Shown: positions 45,662-54,962, counted from the first letter of the stretch. The stretch is DNA of 64,000 nt from Arthrobacter sp. MYb214 (GCF_002979865.1 NZ_PCPZ01000001.1:1116001-1180000), one strand, 5' to 3'. Numbers and translations are program-made. Notes: a model not told the origin generated them from the sequence alone.

Positions 45662-47008
45662 CTAGAGGGCCAGATGCTCCTTGACCGATCCTGCCAGAGC
45701 TTCGGCTTCGGCCTGGGCCTGCTCGTGGGTAGCTGCCTCGACCATGACGCGAACTACTGGCTCGGTCCCCGATGGACGCAGCAGCACACGGCCGGTGGTG
45801 CCCAAGCGTGCCTCAGCAGCGGCAATTGCCCGCTGCAGCGGTTCGCATTCTGGAACGCTGGCCTTGTCTACGCCGCGTACGTTGATCAGCACCTGTGGCA
45901 GGACGGTCAGCACGGCAGCAAGTTCCTTCAGGGTCTTGCCGGTAGCCTTCACGCGGGCCGCGATCATCAGGCCGGTCAGCACGCCGTCGCCGGTGGTGGC
46001 GTGCTTGGAGAAGATCACGTGGCCGGATTGCTCGCCACCCAGGGAGTAATCGCCTTCGCGCATGCCTTCGAGCACGTAGCGGTCACCCACGCCGGTCTGC
46101 TTAACAGTGATGCCTGCTGCTTCCATGGCCAGGGTCAGGCCGAGGTTGCTCATCACGGTGGCAACCAGGGTGTTGTCCTTGAGTTCGCCGCGGTCCTTCA
46201 TGTCCAGTGCCATGACGGCCATGATCTGGTCACCGTCGACGACGGTGCCTTCATGGTCTACTGCGAGACAGCGGTCAGCGTCGCCGTCGTGCGCGATGCC
46301 CAGGTCCGCGCCGTGCTCCAGCACAGCGGCCTGCAGCTTCTCCAGGTGGGTGGAGCCGTAGCCGTCATTGATGTTGATGCCGTCTGGATCTGCGCCAATC
46401 ACGACGATCTCTGCGCCGGCAGCCTTGAACACCTCTGGGGAGCAGCCCGAAGCAGCGCCGTGGGCGCAGTCCAGAACTACCTTCATGCCATCCAGCCGGT
46501 TGGGCAGGGCCTGCAGCAGGTGCATGATGTAGCGGTCCTCAGCGTCGGCGAAACGCGAGACTCGACCTACCTCACCGCCGGTTGGACGTGGCTTTGGCAT
46601 CTTCAAGCAGGCTTCGATGGCATCTTCCAGCGCATCGTCCAGCTTTTTGCCGCCACGGGCCAAGAACTTAATACCGTTATCCGGAGCCGCGTTGTGCGAA
46701 GCGGAGATCATGACACCGAAATCGGCGTTCAGGTCCCCTACCAGGAATGCCGCCGCAGGAGTCGGCAGCGTGCCGGCATCCATGACGTCTACGCCGGAGG
46801 CGGCCAGGCCGGCCTCAATTGCGGCAGACAGGAAGTCACCACTGATGCGCGGGTCCTTGGCAACCACAGCGACCGGCTTGTAGCCGTCCTCTGGCTGGCT
46901 CAAGCCCAGCACCACCGATGCCGCCTGCGCCAGTTCCAGCGCGAGCTCGGGAGTTAACAGTTCGTTTGCTTTTCCTCGGACCCCATCGGTCCCAAATAAC
47001 CTTGCCAT
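45662..47008 (-). CDS. glmM: Phosphoglucosamine mutase
   Basis: 448 residues from ATG 47008 (homologues start [12 protein letters not shown]); TTG 47017 is an in-frame alternative. The phosphoserine loop is [15 protein letters not shown] (about residue 98-112), the metal loop is [11 protein letters not shown] near 240, and the phosphate-binding [14 protein letters not shown] is near 410-425. It makes glucosamine 1-phosphate from GlmS product. GAAGG lies very close to the ATG. Confidence 0.95.
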   Translation of the reverse strand: MARLFGTDGVRGKANELLTPELALELAQAASVVLGLSQPEDGYKPVAVVAKDPRISGDFLSAAIEAGLAASGVDVMDAGTLPTPAAAFLVGDLNADFGVMISASHNAAPDNGIKFLARGGKKLDDALEDAIEACLKMPKPRPTGGEVGRVSRFADAEDRYIMHLLQALPNRLDGMKVVLDCAHGAASGCSPEVFKAAGAEIVVIGADPDGININDGYGSTHLEKLQAAVLEHGADLGIAHDGDADRCLAVDHEGTVVDGDQIMAVMALDMKDRGELKDNTLVATVMSNLGLTLAMEAAGITVKQTGVGDRYVLEGMREGDYSLGGEQSGHVIFSKHATTGDGVLTGLMIAARVKATGKTLKELAAVLTVLPQVLINVRGVDKASVPECEPLQRAIAAAEARLGTTGRVLLRPSGTEPVVRVMVEAATHEQAQAEAEALAGSVKEHLAL

Positions 47009-47116
47009 CGCCTTCAATCATATGCCCTCTGCATTGATTTATACGGCTTAAAGTCCCGCATTGGCAGTGAGATGAGAAAAGATTAATGGGATCTTGCAGT
47101 CTTCGGCGTTAAAAGT

Positions 47117-47158
47117 CCAAAGGCCCCGGCGTCCTTTGCAGGATGCCAGGGCCTTTGG
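47117..47158 (-). terminator. Intrinsic terminator of rplM-rpsI
   Basis: CCAAAGGCCC and GGGCCTTTGG arms with inner GGCGTCC/GGATGCC pairing, then ACTTTTA on the minus strand. It lies 20 bp past the rpsI stop. Confidence 0.88.
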
Positions 47159-47177
47159 AAAGACCTTGAAGCAAGGT

Positions 47178-47678
47178 TTAGCGCTTCGAGAACTGCGAAG
47201 CCTTACGTGCCTTCTTCAGACCAGCCTTCTTGCGCTCGATGACGCGTGCGTCACGAGTCAAGTAGCCAGCCTTCTTCAGGGTAGCGCGGTTTGCATCGCG
47301 ATCGATCTCGTTCAGCGAGCGAGCGATACCCAAACGCAGTGCACCGGCCTGGCCGGAAATGCCGCCACCGTTGATACGAGCGATAACGTCGTAAGCACCC
47401 TCAAGACCAAGGATCTTGAAAGGCTCGTTGACGTCCTGCTGGTGCAGCTTGTTAGGGAAGAAGTTCTCCAGGGTGCGACCGTTAACGGTCCACTTGCCGG
47501 TGCCTGGTACCAGGCGAACGCGGGCGATAGCCTGCTTGCGACGGCCAACTGCTGCACCTGGAACGGTCAGCGGAGCGCGCTCGGTTTCGGCAACTACAGC
47601 CGAAGCAGAGGTCTCGGTGGTGTAAGTCGAAGGGGTCTCGCCTTCGAATTCAGTGGTTTCTTCAGCGTTCTGAGCCAC
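47178..47678 (-). CDS. rpsI: 30S ribosomal protein S9
   Basis: 166 residues. The conserved core begins at [17 protein letters not shown] (about residue 45) and ends [12 protein letters not shown], the tail that reaches the P-site tRNA. An acidic, low-complexity N-terminal extension of about 40 residues precedes the core, as in other actinobacteria. It follows rplM by 38 bp in the same operon. Confidence 0.96.
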   Translation of the reverse strand: MAQNAEETTEFEGETPSTYTTETSASAVVAETERAPLTVPGAAVGRRKQAIARVRLVPGTGKWTVNGRTLENFFPNKLHQQDVNEPFKILGLEGAYDVIARINGGGISGQAGALRLGIARSLNEIDRDANRATLKKAGYLTRDARVIERKKAGLKKARKASQFSKR

Positions 47679-47716
47679 GATAATCTCCTATTAAGTATTT
47701 CTTCTCGGGGCCAGGA

Positions 47717-48160
47717 CTACTGAGCGACCTGGGTGATTTCCAGTGCCTTTGGCGACTGAGCAGCGTGTGGGTGCTCGGCGCCGCGGTAGACCTTCAGCTT
47801 CGACAGCTGGGCATCGGAAAGCTTGTTCTTAGGCAGCATGCCCTTGATGGCCTTCTCAACAGCCAGTACTGGGTTCTTTTCCAGCAAGTCTGCGTAGTTG
47901 ATGCTCTTCAGGCCACCTGGGAAACCGGAGTGGCGGTAAGCGCGCTTGTTCAGCAGCTTCTTACCGGTCAGTGCAACCTTGTCTGCATTGATGATGATGA
48001 CATGGTCGCCCATGTCCATGTGTGCAGCATAGGTTGGCTTGTGCTTGCCGCGCAGCAGGGTTGCGGCCTGGACGGCGAGACGGCCGAGTACTACGTCGGT
48101 GGCGTCAATGACAAACCACTGACGAGTCTGGTCAGCCGGCTTTGGGGTGTACGTACGCAC
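47717..48160 (-). CDS. rplM: 50S ribosomal protein L13
   Basis: 147 residues from a GTG start. [27 protein letters not shown] and [12 protein letters not shown] are diagnostic, and MLPKNKL follows near residue 107. First gene of the rplM-rpsI operon, behind an approximately 230-nt leader. Confidence 0.97.
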   Translation of the reverse strand: MRTYTPKPADQTRQWFVIDATDVVLGRLAVQAATLLRGKHKPTYAAHMDMGDHVIIINADKVALTGKKLLNKRAYRHSGFPGGLKSINYADLLEKNPVLAVEKAIKGMLPKNKLSDAQLSKLKVYRGAEHPHAAQSPKALEITQVAQ

Positions 48161-48428
48161 AGTAATTGCCTTACGTTGATTCGTTTCTGGTCAAACAGTC
48201 GCTTGGCTGAAGGCGGTGAGATCCCCCAGTGACAGGCACTGTCGTGTTGTTCTTGTGTTTAGACCAGTACGCCAGGTGAGGACTGATGATAACCGGCCGT
48301 CCATATATTGTTCGCACACCCAGCAGACCAGCGACTATGCAACTAAGCCGTCACGCTTGGGCGTGTAGTGTCGAACGTGGACATACACAACTCATAAAAG
48401 TTTAGCGGATTAAAGTGTTTCCGGCCAA
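48161..48428 (-). promoter_or_regulatory. Promoter and long 5' leader of rplM-rpsI
   Basis: The 325-bp gap between truA and rplM has no gene. On the minus strand, -35 TTGGCC (48423-48428), an 18-bp spacer and -10 TAAACT (48399-48404) predict a start near 48391, giving a leader of about 230 nt. It contains short hairpins such as CACGC/GCGTG. A leader this long before rplM could hold an autoregulatory site for L13; that is inference. Confidence 0.5.
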
Positions 48429-48485
48429 AAAAGCATGTACGTCGTGAGCAACAACACCCTTAAGATCCCGGGGATTATCGGTTAA

Positions 48486-49421
48486 TCAGCTTTCCATGCA
48501 GGCTTCGTCAACTTCGGCTTCGGTTCGCCGTGCGCGGGTCAGAAGTGCTCGTTCTGCCAGTTCTTCAGCCTCTGGGTAGTAGACCTCTTCGAGGACCAGA
48601 GCCCGCGGGTGCGAAAGCTTGGTCTTGGAGTCGCGGACCATCTGTTCCAGCCGCTGGGCCAGGAACCCCGGTTGCTCACGCCCATCCCCCACCATCATCG
48701 CGGCACCGATTAGCGCACGGACCATGTTGTGGCAGAAGGCATCGGCCTTCAAATGGGCCAGCACCAAGCCGTCGGCTCCGCGGGTGAAGGTGAATTCCTG
48801 CAGGGTACGAATGGTCGTGGCATGCGGACGGGGCTTGCAGTAGGTCAAGAAGTCGTGGCGGCCCAGCACGCTTTGCGCCTCGCGATTCATCGCCTCGACA
48901 TCCAGCTCTTCACGGTGCCACGTGGTCAGGTGGCGGGTCAGTGGATCCCAGCGCTGCTGCCCATCGGCAATCCGGTAGGAGTAGCGGCGGGCCAGCGCAG
49001 AGAAGCGGGCATCGAAGCCTTCTGGTGCGCGTTCGGCTTCATGCACCCAAACGGCACCATCTTGACGGCCAAGGATGCCGTTGATGCGGCGTACGAGCGC
49101 AGGACCGGGAGCCAAGGGCGCCTTGCGTGGCAGTCCCGCGTATTCTTCCTCGGTCAAATCGAAGTGCACCACCTGGTGGCGGGCATGCACACCTGCATCG
49201 GTGCGTCCGGCAACAACCACGCGCACGCGGCGCCGGATCATCATTTCCAGGGCCTCTTCAACCAGCTGCTGCACGCCCAAGACATTGGGCTGGCGAGCCC
49301 AACCGCTATAGGCGGCACCGTCGTATCCGAGCACCATGCGCATGCGGATCCATGCTGGTGCTGCAGTGGCCCCCAATGCGGTGGTGCCCATTGGATCGAT
49401 GCTTTCTGGCTGAGTACTCAT
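48486..49421 (-). CDS. truA: tRNA pseudouridine(38-40) synthase
   Basis: 311 residues from ATG 49421; the frame is open 14 codons further upstream without support. GYDGAAYSGWARQP opens the catalytic domain, and the catalytic Asp lies in VVAGRTDAGVHARHQVVHFD. NMVRALIGAAMMVG is the C-terminal signature. It modifies the anticodon stem of tRNAs. CATAAT at about -13 suggests a leaderless mRNA. In most actinobacteria truA directly follows rplQ; here two lipoprotein genes on the other strand separate them. Confidence 0.94.
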   Translation of the reverse strand: MSTQPESIDPMGTTALGATAAPAWIRMRMVLGYDGAAYSGWARQPNVLGVQQLVEEALEMMIRRRVRVVVAGRTDAGVHARHQVVHFDLTEEEYAGLPRKAPLAPGPALVRRINGILGRQDGAVWVHEAERAPEGFDARFSALARRYSYRIADGQQRWDPLTRHLTTWHREELDVEAMNREAQSVLGRHDFLTYCKPRPHATTIRTLQEFTFTRGADGLVLAHLKADAFCHNMVRALIGAAMMVGDGREQPGFLAQRLEQMVRDSKTKLSHPRALVLEEVYYPEAEELAERALLTRARRTEAEVDEACMES

Positions 49422-49589
49422 GTATTCAATTATGCGTAAGCAGACGCGCAACCGTCGAATCAAGTGCCCGCCTTCACGCCGTTATCCACAGGCGCCAAAA
49501 CGAGAGCTGCTGCCGGGAGTAGCCTATGTGCATTCCACGGACCTGCCGCGCAGGCGGCTGGTTCACTAGCAACGTTCTAAGGACTCGCC

Positions 49590-50042
49590 ATGTTCAGGAA
49601 TGCAGTTAGCTTTATCGCGATATCAGTTGCTGTCCCGCTCTGCTTAAGCGGCTGCAGTTCGGGACAGCTGAGCACAAAGCAATCATGCGCCCTCATTAAT
49701 GAACTGGCCGTAGAACATTCCATCGAGGAAAAGTGGGCCCTGGCATATATGGGAATTCTTGCGCAGAATTCACAACCTGCGATTGAGGCTATGGAAACAG
49801 CCATCGGCATCCACCGGGAAGTCTCCGAGCAAACTGGCAATAGGCACTTGCGCACTGCATTGCGGTCCGAAATCGAAAACTACCAAGACTTCATTGACCT
49901 CATTGCCAATCGCTACTTTGACGATCCAACGCTCGCGTCAGACGTTGAGGCAACCGAGGGCGGACTGCAAGATCAATACACCGACTATGTGCGTGAAACG
50001 TGCCCAGCTTCCGCTTCTGAACCTGATCCGTCCGCTTCTTAG
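49590..50042 (+). CDS. Small lipoprotein of unknown function, copy 1
   Basis: 150 residues. A short signal peptide ends in lipobox LSGC (Cys near residue 21), so it is exported and lipid-anchored. The mature part is helical and acidic, with one Cys shortly after the lipobox (STKQSCALINE) and one near the end (RETCPAS), a spacing shared with the next gene. A region before the ATG (CTAAGGA) is also similar in the two genes. No known domain recognised. It is a probable tandem paralogue of the gene at 50170. Confidence 0.75.
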   Translation: MFRNAVSFIAISVAVPLCLSGCSSGQLSTKQSCALINELAVEHSIEEKWALAYMGILAQNSQPAIEAMETAIGIHREVSEQTGNRHLRTALRSEIENYQDFIDLIANRYFDDPTLASDVEATEGGLQDQYTDYVRETCPASASEPDPSAS

Positions 50043-50169
50043 GAACCCGCTGCTTGCCGATCCGCTCATGTCATACACTGCCTGCAATAACTCCTGATTA
50101 TAGAATAAACAGGTACTTATCGGTGCCTCACGTGCTGGGCCATCGGATCATCATCGTCTAAGGATCTCC

Positions 50170-50610
50170 ATGTTGAAAAAGTTCGCGGCATCTTCCGCTG
50201 CGCTCACCCTTGCATCTGTCATGCTCACTGGTTGCAGTGCAGGCAAAATGTCCACCGAGGAAACCTGCGTTTACATCAACGACCAGGTGGCTGAACGCGA
50301 ACTGCAGAAGAAGGCGGAGGACTCCAGCGCTGAGCTCTTGGCTGGCGATACATCGGCTTATGCCGAGATCATGAACGAGTTTGATTCCATCCTGGGCGAA
50401 GCCGCTGAGAACACGAAGGACAACAAGCTTGCCACGTCCTTGAATGCGGCATCGGAGCAGACCAAGAAAATGGCTGGCCTGATGGCTGAGGGCAACAGCA
50501 GCAACATGATGGAAATTTCGCAGAAGATCGCCGAACTGGATACGACTGAAGCTTCCGAGGCTACCGAATACCTGAATACGGCTTGCCCGGACATGGATTC
50601 GTTCAGCTAG
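50170..50610 (+). CDS. Small lipoprotein of unknown function, copy 2
   Basis: 146 residues. Signal peptide with lipobox LTGC (Cys near residue 22), then SAGKMSTEETCVYINDQVAE, which parallels SSGQLSTKQSCALINELAVE in copy 1. Another Cys occurs close to the C-terminus (LNTACPDMD versus RETCPAS). The middle is alpha-helical and acidic. AAGGA lies before the ATG. It ends at a terminator shared with rplQ. Function unknown; two conserved non-lipobox Cys suggest a disulfide. Confidence 0.8.
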   Translation: MLKKFAASSAALTLASVMLTGCSAGKMSTEETCVYINDQVAERELQKKAEDSSAELLAGDTSAYAEIMNEFDSILGEAAENTKDNKLATSLNAASEQTKKMAGLMAEGNSSNMMEISQKIAELDTTEASEATEYLNTACPDMDSFS

Positions 50611-50685
50611 GCAATTCCAAGATGCGGATGCCCCTGCCCTCCAACTGACGGGCAAAATCACCCGCGTCTTCACGCAAACAGGCAT

Positions 50686-50732
50686 AAAAAAGATTCCCGT
50701 TGGTTCCTTGCGGATCCAACGGGAATCTTTTT
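50686..50732. terminator. Bidirectional terminator between lipoprotein copy 2 and rplQ
   Basis: AAAAAGATTCCCGTTGG pairs with CCAACGGGAATCTTTTT, giving an A-run on one side and a T-run on the other, so it works in both directions. Confidence 0.93.
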
Positions 50733-50768
50733 CGGCTTTGCAGGCAGAGAGCATTAGCTCGAAGGGGC

Positions 50769-51215
50769 TTAGGCCTCTTCGGTCTCAGCAGCCTTCTCGG
50801 CAGCCTTGGTGGCTTCCTTGACGACAGCCTGCTTTGGCGAAACTGGCTCCATCACGAGCTCGATAACAGCCATAGGAGCGTTGTCGCCCTTGCGGTTACC
50901 GATCTTGGTGATGCGGGTGTAGCCACCCTCGCGGTTTGCCATTGCTGGTGCGATGTTCTCGAACAGTTCGTGAACGATCGACTTGTTGGTGCGCGAACGC
51001 GAAGCGATGACGGCCTGGACGCGGCGACGCGAAGCCAGGTCTCCGCGCTTAGCGAAGGTGATCAGGCGCTCTGCGTGTGGACGCAGACGCTTGGCACGGG
51101 TCAGGGTGGTGGTGATCTTCTTGTTCTCGAAGAGCTGTGCCGACATGTTAGCGAAAATCAATCGCTCATGTGCTGCACTGCCGCCGAGACGCGGACCCTT
51201 GGTAGGGGTAGGCAT
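50769..51215 (-). CDS. rplQ: 50S ribosomal protein L17
   Basis: 148 residues. [24 protein letters not shown] and [22 protein letters not shown] identify L17. The C-terminal 30 residues are Ala/Glu/Lys rich, an actinobacterial extension. It is the last gene of the infA-rpmJ-rpsM-rpsK-rpoA-rplQ string. Confidence 0.97.
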   Translation of the reverse strand: MPTPTKGPRLGGSAAHERLIFANMSAQLFENKKITTTLTRAKRLRPHAERLITFAKRGDLASRRRVQAVIASRSRTNKSIVHELFENIAPAMANREGGYTRITKIGNRKGDNAPMAVIELVMEPVSPKQAVVKEATKAAEKAAETEEA

Positions 51216-51297
51216 TGTGGTTCTCCTAGATGAATAACCCGTACTGGACGAATATTTCGTTCAGTCGGATGAAGTAGTGTGTCGCTAGACGCGGGTC

Positions 51298-52299
51298 TTA
51301 CAGACCTTCGTCGTATTCGTCGCCATCGTCGATGGCGCTACGAGCGGCCAGATCGAAGCCTGGAGGGGAATCCTTCAGGGCCAGACCCAGTTCAACCAGC
51401 TTGGCCTTGACTTCGTCAATGGACTTCGCACCGAAGTTGCGGATGTCCATCAAGTCGGCCTCGGAGCGGGTTACGAGTTCACCCACAGAGTGGATGCCCT
51501 CACGCTTCAAGCAGTTGTACGAACGAACGGTGAGTTCCAGATCCTCGATCGGCAGCGCCATGTCAGCAGCCATAGCTGCATCGGTTGGCGATGGACCGAT
51601 TTCGATACCTTCAGCCTGAGTGTTCAGTTCGCGGAACAAACCGAACAGCTCAACCAGGGTGGTACCTGCGGATGCAACTGCATCGCGCGGGGTGATCGAT
51701 TCCTTGGTCTCCACGTCAACGATCAAACGATCGAAGTCGGTGCGCTGCTCGACACGGGTTGCTTCCACGCGGAAGGTCACCTTCAACACTGGGGAGTAGA
51801 TCGAATCAACTGGGATTCGACCGATCTCGCCATCAATGTTCTTGTTCTGAGCGGCAGACACATAGCCACGGCCGCGCTCAATGGTCAGTTCCATGTCGAA
51901 CTTGCCATTGGCGTTGAGGGTGGCGATGTGCAGATCAGGGTTGTGGAACTCCACACCTGCTGGAGGGGTGATGTCCGCTGCAGTAACGATGCCCGGGCCC
52001 TGCTTGCGCAGGTAGGCAACGACTGGCTCGTCGTGCTCGGAAGATACCGACAGGTTCTTGATGTTCAAGACCAGTTCGGTGACATCTTCCTTGACACCGG
52101 CTACGGTGGTGAACTCGTGCAGTACACCGTCAATTCGAACACTGGTGACAGAAGCACCAGGAATCGAAGAGAGCAGAGTACGGCGGAGCGAGTTACCAAG
52201 GGTGTAGCCAAAGCCTGGCTCCAGTGGTTCGATAACGAACCGGGAGCGGTTTTCGGCAACTACTTCTTCGGTCAGGGTTGGGCGCTGCGTAATGAGCAC
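51298..52299 (-). CDS. rpoA: DNA-directed RNA polymerase subunit alpha
   Basis: 333 residues from GTG 52299. The N-terminal dimerisation domain contains [28 protein letters not shown], and the C-terminal domain (from about residue 250) contains [15 protein letters not shown] and [15 protein letters not shown], the DNA/UP-element-binding helices. The tail is acidic. rpsD, which lies between rpsK and rpoA in some actinobacteria, is absent here. Confidence 0.98.
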   Translation of the reverse strand: MLITQRPTLTEEVVAENRSRFVIEPLEPGFGYTLGNSLRRTLLSSIPGASVTSVRIDGVLHEFTTVAGVKEDVTELVLNIKNLSVSSEHDEPVVAYLRKQGPGIVTAADITPPAGVEFHNPDLHIATLNANGKFDMELTIERGRGYVSAAQNKNIDGEIGRIPVDSIYSPVLKVTFRVEATRVEQRTDFDRLIVDVETKESITPRDAVASAGTTLVELFGLFRELNTQAEGIEIGPSPTDAAMAADMALPIEDLELTVRSYNCLKREGIHSVGELVTRSEADLMDIRNFGAKSIDEVKAKLVELGLALKDSPPGFDLAARSAIDDGDEYDEGL

Positions 52300-52406
52300 T
52301 TACATTTCCTTTCAGCGAGCGTCCGCTATATGACGCCTCACGGGGGTGGAAACGACGGTAGCCTGAGGTGGCCGTTCGTCTTTTTGCAGGCTAATAAGTC
52401 CAAGAT

Positions 52407-52444
52407 AGTCACCGGAGCACCCACGAGTGAATGCTTCGGTGACT
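52407..52444 (-). other. Stem-loop in the rpsK-rpoA intergenic region
   Basis: AGTCACCGgAGCA and TGCTtCGGTGACT pair with one mismatch around a 12-nt loop. A second short stem (AGGCT/AGCCT) lies just upstream of it on the minus strand. There is no T-run. The 170-nt spacer before rpoA is unusually long inside an operon, so it may be an attenuator or processing site. Confidence 0.5.
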
Positions 52445-52469
52445 TCTTAGGCTAAGCCTAGCGAATCAA

Positions 52470-52871
52470 TTAGACGCGGCGACGCTTCGATGGGCGGCAA
52501 CCGTTGTGAGCGCTTGGGGAAACATCCTGGATGGATCCAACCTCAAGGCCAGCAGCCTGCAGCGAACGGATCGCGGTTTCGCGTCCCGAGCCTGGGCCCT
52601 TGACGAAAACGTCAACCTTGCGCATGCCGTGCTCTTGAGCGCGCTTTGCAGCGGACTCAGCAGCCATCTGGGCAGCGTATGGGGTCGACTTGCGCGAACC
52701 CTTCATGCCTACCTCGCCGGCCGAAGCCCACGAGATAACAGCGCCAGTCGGATCGGTGATCGATACGATGGTGTTGTTGAAGGTGCTCTTGATATGCGCC
52801 TGTCCCTGCGCAATATTCTTTTTGTCCTTGCGACGCGGCTTACGTACCGCTCCACGAGTCTTTGGGGGCAT
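52470..52871 (-). CDS. rpsK: 30S ribosomal protein S11
   Basis: 133 residues. [44 protein letters not shown] and the C-terminal [11 protein letters not shown] are unmistakable. It forms the platform of the 30S subunit with S7 and binds 16S rRNA. 43 bp downstream of rpsM. Confidence 0.98.
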   Translation of the reverse strand: MPPKTRGAVRKPRRKDKKNIAQGQAHIKSTFNNTIVSITDPTGAVISWASAGEVGMKGSRKSTPYAAQMAAESAAKRAQEHGMRKVDVFVKGPGSGRETAIRSLQAAGLEVGSIQDVSPSAHNGCRPSKRRRV

Positions 52872-52914
52872 TTCTTCTCCTACGAAAAAAGTATTTGAAC
52901 TAGATCGCTAAGAT

Positions 52915-53289
52915 TTAGCGAGTCTTCTTCTTACCTGCGACGGTACGCTTCGGGCCCTTACGGGTACGTGCGTTGGTCTTGGTGCGCTGACCGCGGACCG
53001 GCAGGCCCTTACGGTGACGAATACCTTCGTAGGATCCGATCTCAACCTTGCGGCGAATGTCAGCCTGAACCTCACGGCGCAGGTCACCTTCAACCTTGTA
53101 GGTGCCTTCGACGAAGTCGCGCAGCTGCACGAGCTGGTCATCGGTGAGATCCTTGACGCGAGTGTCCGGGCTGATGCCGGTCGCTGCGATGGTCTCTTCT
53201 GCACGGGTCTTGCCCACGCCGTAGATGTAAGTCAGCGCGATAATTACGCGCTTCTCGCGTGGAATGTCCACGCCTGCTAAACGAGCCAA
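52915..53289 (-). CDS. rpsM: 30S ribosomal protein S13
   Basis: 124 residues from TTG 53289, chosen because S13 proteins begin (M)ARLAGVD(I/L)PREKRV and AAAGG lies 7 bp upstream; an in-frame TTG at 53304 lies before the ribosome-binding site. [19 protein letters not shown] and [22 protein letters not shown] are typical. It contacts the P-site tRNA and 50S bridge. An 80-nt structured RNA lies 31 nt upstream of the start. Confidence 0.97.
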   Translation of the reverse strand: MARLAGVDIPREKRVIIALTYIYGVGKTRAEETIAATGISPDTRVKDLTDDQLVQLRDFVEGTYKVEGDLRREVQADIRRKVEIGSYEGIRHRKGLPVRGQRTKTNARTRKGPKRTVAGKKKTR

Positions 53290-53320
53290 GTGGCTACCTT
53301 TCAACGAACGGAGGTCTGGA

Positions 53321-53400
53321 GCAGTACCTTCCGTGATTGCTCACGGCCCCGGCCTCCGAATCCGGGGGTACACCAGGACTTTCGTCCTAGCTGATACTGC
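53321..53400 (-). ncRNA. Four-way-junction RNA in the rpsM leader (candidate ribosomal-protein leader)
   Basis: Read on the minus strand, GCAGTA (53400-53395) and TACTGC (53326-53321) close a junction holding three hairpins: CTAGGAC-GAAA-GTCCTGG (about 53390-53373), CCCCGG-N9-CCGGGG (53367-53347) and CCGTGA-GCAA-TCACGG (53346-53331). Two loops are GNRA tetraloops (GAAA and GCAA). It sits between rpmJ and rpsM, ending 31 nt before the TTG start. It resembles a cloverleaf but lacks tRNA T-loop, D-loop and discriminator features. Proposed role: cis-regulatory leader bound by S13 or a related protein (inference). Confidence 0.6.
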
Positions 53401-53437
53401 CTAATTGACTACGCGTGGGAATCCCGTAAAAACGGAA

Positions 53438-53551
53438 TTAGCCCTGACGCTGCTTGTGGCGTGGGTTCTCGCAGATCACCATGACCACGCCGTTACGACG
53501 GATCACCTTGCACTTGTCGCAGATCGGCTTCACGCTAGGGTTAACCTTCAA
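53438..53551 (-). CDS. rpmJ: 50S ribosomal protein L36
   Basis: 37 residues, TTG start at 53551: [18 protein letters not shown] then [18 protein letters not shown]. The zinc ligands C-x2-C...C...H are all present, so this is the zinc-containing (C+) form of L36. AAGGAC lies upstream. Too short for ordinary gene calling, but certain by sequence. Confidence 0.96.
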   Translation of the reverse strand: MKVNPSVKPICDKCKVIRRNGVVMVICENPRHKQRQG

Positions 53552-53676
53552 GGCTTTGTCCTTTTGCGGTTGCAGTTAAATGTGGAGCAGTAAAAAGCTT
53601 TGTCCAAGAACATCCTTCAGCGGCCGTAGCACAAGATTGCGCTTCGCACGCTGGGAAAGTCTTGGATTCTGCAGAT

Positions 53677-53898
53677 TTACTTGTAGCGGTAAACGATGCG
53701 ACCTCGGTTGAGGTCGTATGGGCTCATTTCAACCTGCACTCGGTCCTCTGGGAGGATTCGAATGTAGTGCTGACGCATCTTACCCGAGATAGTGGCGAGC
53801 ACTACGTGTCCATTCGGCAGCTCCACGCGGAACATCGCGTTCGGCAGTGCTTCCGAGACGGTGCCCTCTACCTGGATGACGCCTTCCTTCTTGCCCAT
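53677..53898 (-). CDS. infA: Translation initiation factor IF-1
   Basis: 73 residues. [68 protein letters not shown]-type OB fold, complete and near identical to other actinobacterial IF-1. It binds the 30S A site at initiation. The 230-bp gap upstream contains its own promoter and an AAAACCC-GA-GGGTTTT palindrome (53972-53987). Confidence 0.97.
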   Translation of the reverse strand: MGKKEGVIQVEGTVSEALPNAMFRVELPNGHVVLATISGKMRQHYIRILPEDRVQVEMSPYDLNRGRIVYRYK

Positions 53899-54017
53899 TT
53901 TCCCCGCTAACTTTTTTTGTTGGCAATTTCCACCAACAAGTAATTGGTTCTGGTCCTTGATCCCTGTACCGAAAACCCGAGGGTTTTAGGCGCAATTAAA
54001 TCAGGAACCAACAAACA

Positions 54018-54047
54018 ACGATACGGCATTAGTCCACACAGTGCCAA
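54018..54047 (-). promoter_or_regulatory. Promoter of the infA-rpmJ-rpsM-rpsK-rpoA-rplQ operon
   Basis: On the minus strand, -35 TTGGCA (54042-54047), an 18-bp spacer and -10 TATCGT (54018-54023). It lies downstream of the map terminator and predicts a leader of about 110 nt before infA. Confidence 0.6.
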
Positions 54048-54072
54048 TCGTTCATTGACATTTAAAATGTTA

Positions 54073-54108
54073 GATCCAGCACGCCACAGCCATGTGGCGT
54101 ACTGGATC
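54073..54108 (-). terminator. Intrinsic terminator after map
   Basis: GATCCAGCACGCCACA and TGTGGCGTACTGGATC pair with one mismatch around a 4-nt loop, followed by AACATTTT on the minus strand; 20 bp past the map stop. Confidence 0.88.
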
Positions 54109-54128
54109 CGATGATTTCCAGGCTGGTG

Positions 54129-54962
54129 CTAGCCCTGGATCGGCGATGGGGTGACGCCGAATGGGGCCAGCCCGGCCGCTCCCCCATCGTGCGCGGTCAA
54201 TACCCAGATGCCGCCCATGTGGAATGCCACGGTGTGCTCCCACTGCGAGGCGTTGGACTTGTCGTTGGTGACAACAGTCCAGTCGTCTTCCAGCACGGAG
54301 GTTTCGATACCACCGCGAACCAGCATTGGCTCGATGGCCAAGCACATGCCCGGCTTGATGCGCGGGCCTCGGTGCCCGGAGTTGTAGTTCAGCACATCCG
54401 GTGCCATGTGCATCTGCGAACCGATGCCATGGCCGCAGTAATCCTCGAGGATGCCCAGCTCGTCGCCTGGCTGGCTGGTGACGAAGTCATCGATGGCCTG
54501 GCCGATCTGGCCGATGAAGCGTGCGTTGGCCGCCGCGGCGATGCCGGCCCACATGGCCTGCTCGGTGATGTCGCTCAGGCGCTGGTCAGCTGGGTCGATG
54601 TTCTCGCCCACCAGCACGGTGCGTGCCGAGTCGGAGTGCCAGCCGTCGATGATGGCGCCGCCATCGATCTTCAGCACGTCGCCGTCCTTCAGCTCGTAGT
54701 CCGATGGGAAGCCGTGGACTACCTCGTGATTGACCGAAGCGCAGATGTTCGCTGGGAAGCCATGGTAGCCAAGGAAGTTGCTGGTCGCGTTGTGGCGTTC
54801 GAGCACCTTGCCAAAGGCCTGGTTGATCTCTTCGGTCCGCACCCCGGGCCGAGCCATCGCAACGGCTTCGTCCAGCGCTTCAGCCAGCACCAATCCGGCC
54901 TGGCGCATCTTCAGGATCTCGGAGTTGGATTTGTACTCGATTTTCGGCTGTCCTAAAGCCAA
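54129..54962 (-). CDS. map: Type I methionine aminopeptidase
   Basis: 277 residues. It removes initiator methionine from nascent proteins. The metal ligands are visible: GGAIIDGWHSDSARTV (two Asp), CGHGIGSQMHMAP (His), IEPMLVRGG (Glu) and the C-terminal EHTVAF (Glu). The protein ends in a short Gly/Ala/Pro tail. It lies between adk and infA, with terminators on both sides. Confidence 0.96.
   Translation of the reverse strand: MALGQPKIEYKSNSEILKMRQAGLVLAEALDEAVAMARPGVRTEEINQAFGKVLERHNATSNFLGYHGFPANICASVNHEVVHGFPSDYELKDGDVLKIDGGAIIDGWHSDSARTVLVGENIDPADQRLSDITEQAMWAGIAAAANARFIGQIGQAIDDFVTSQPGDELGILEDYCGHGIGSQMHMAPDVLNYNSGHRGPRIKPGMCLAIEPMLVRGGIETSVLEDDWTVVTNDKSNASQWEHTVAFHMGGIWVLTAHDGGAAGLAPFGVTPSPIQG

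Noticed and set aside
45485-46957. Open frame of about 490 codons antisense to glmM
   Set aside because: Shadow of glmM with no start signal and a Cys/His-rich translation typical of antisense GC-rich frames.
53321-53400. tRNA gene
   Set aside because: The fold is cloverleaf-like but it lacks a T-loop (TTCRANN), a D-loop GG, a 7-nt anticodon loop and a normal acceptor. It was kept as a candidate leader RNA instead.
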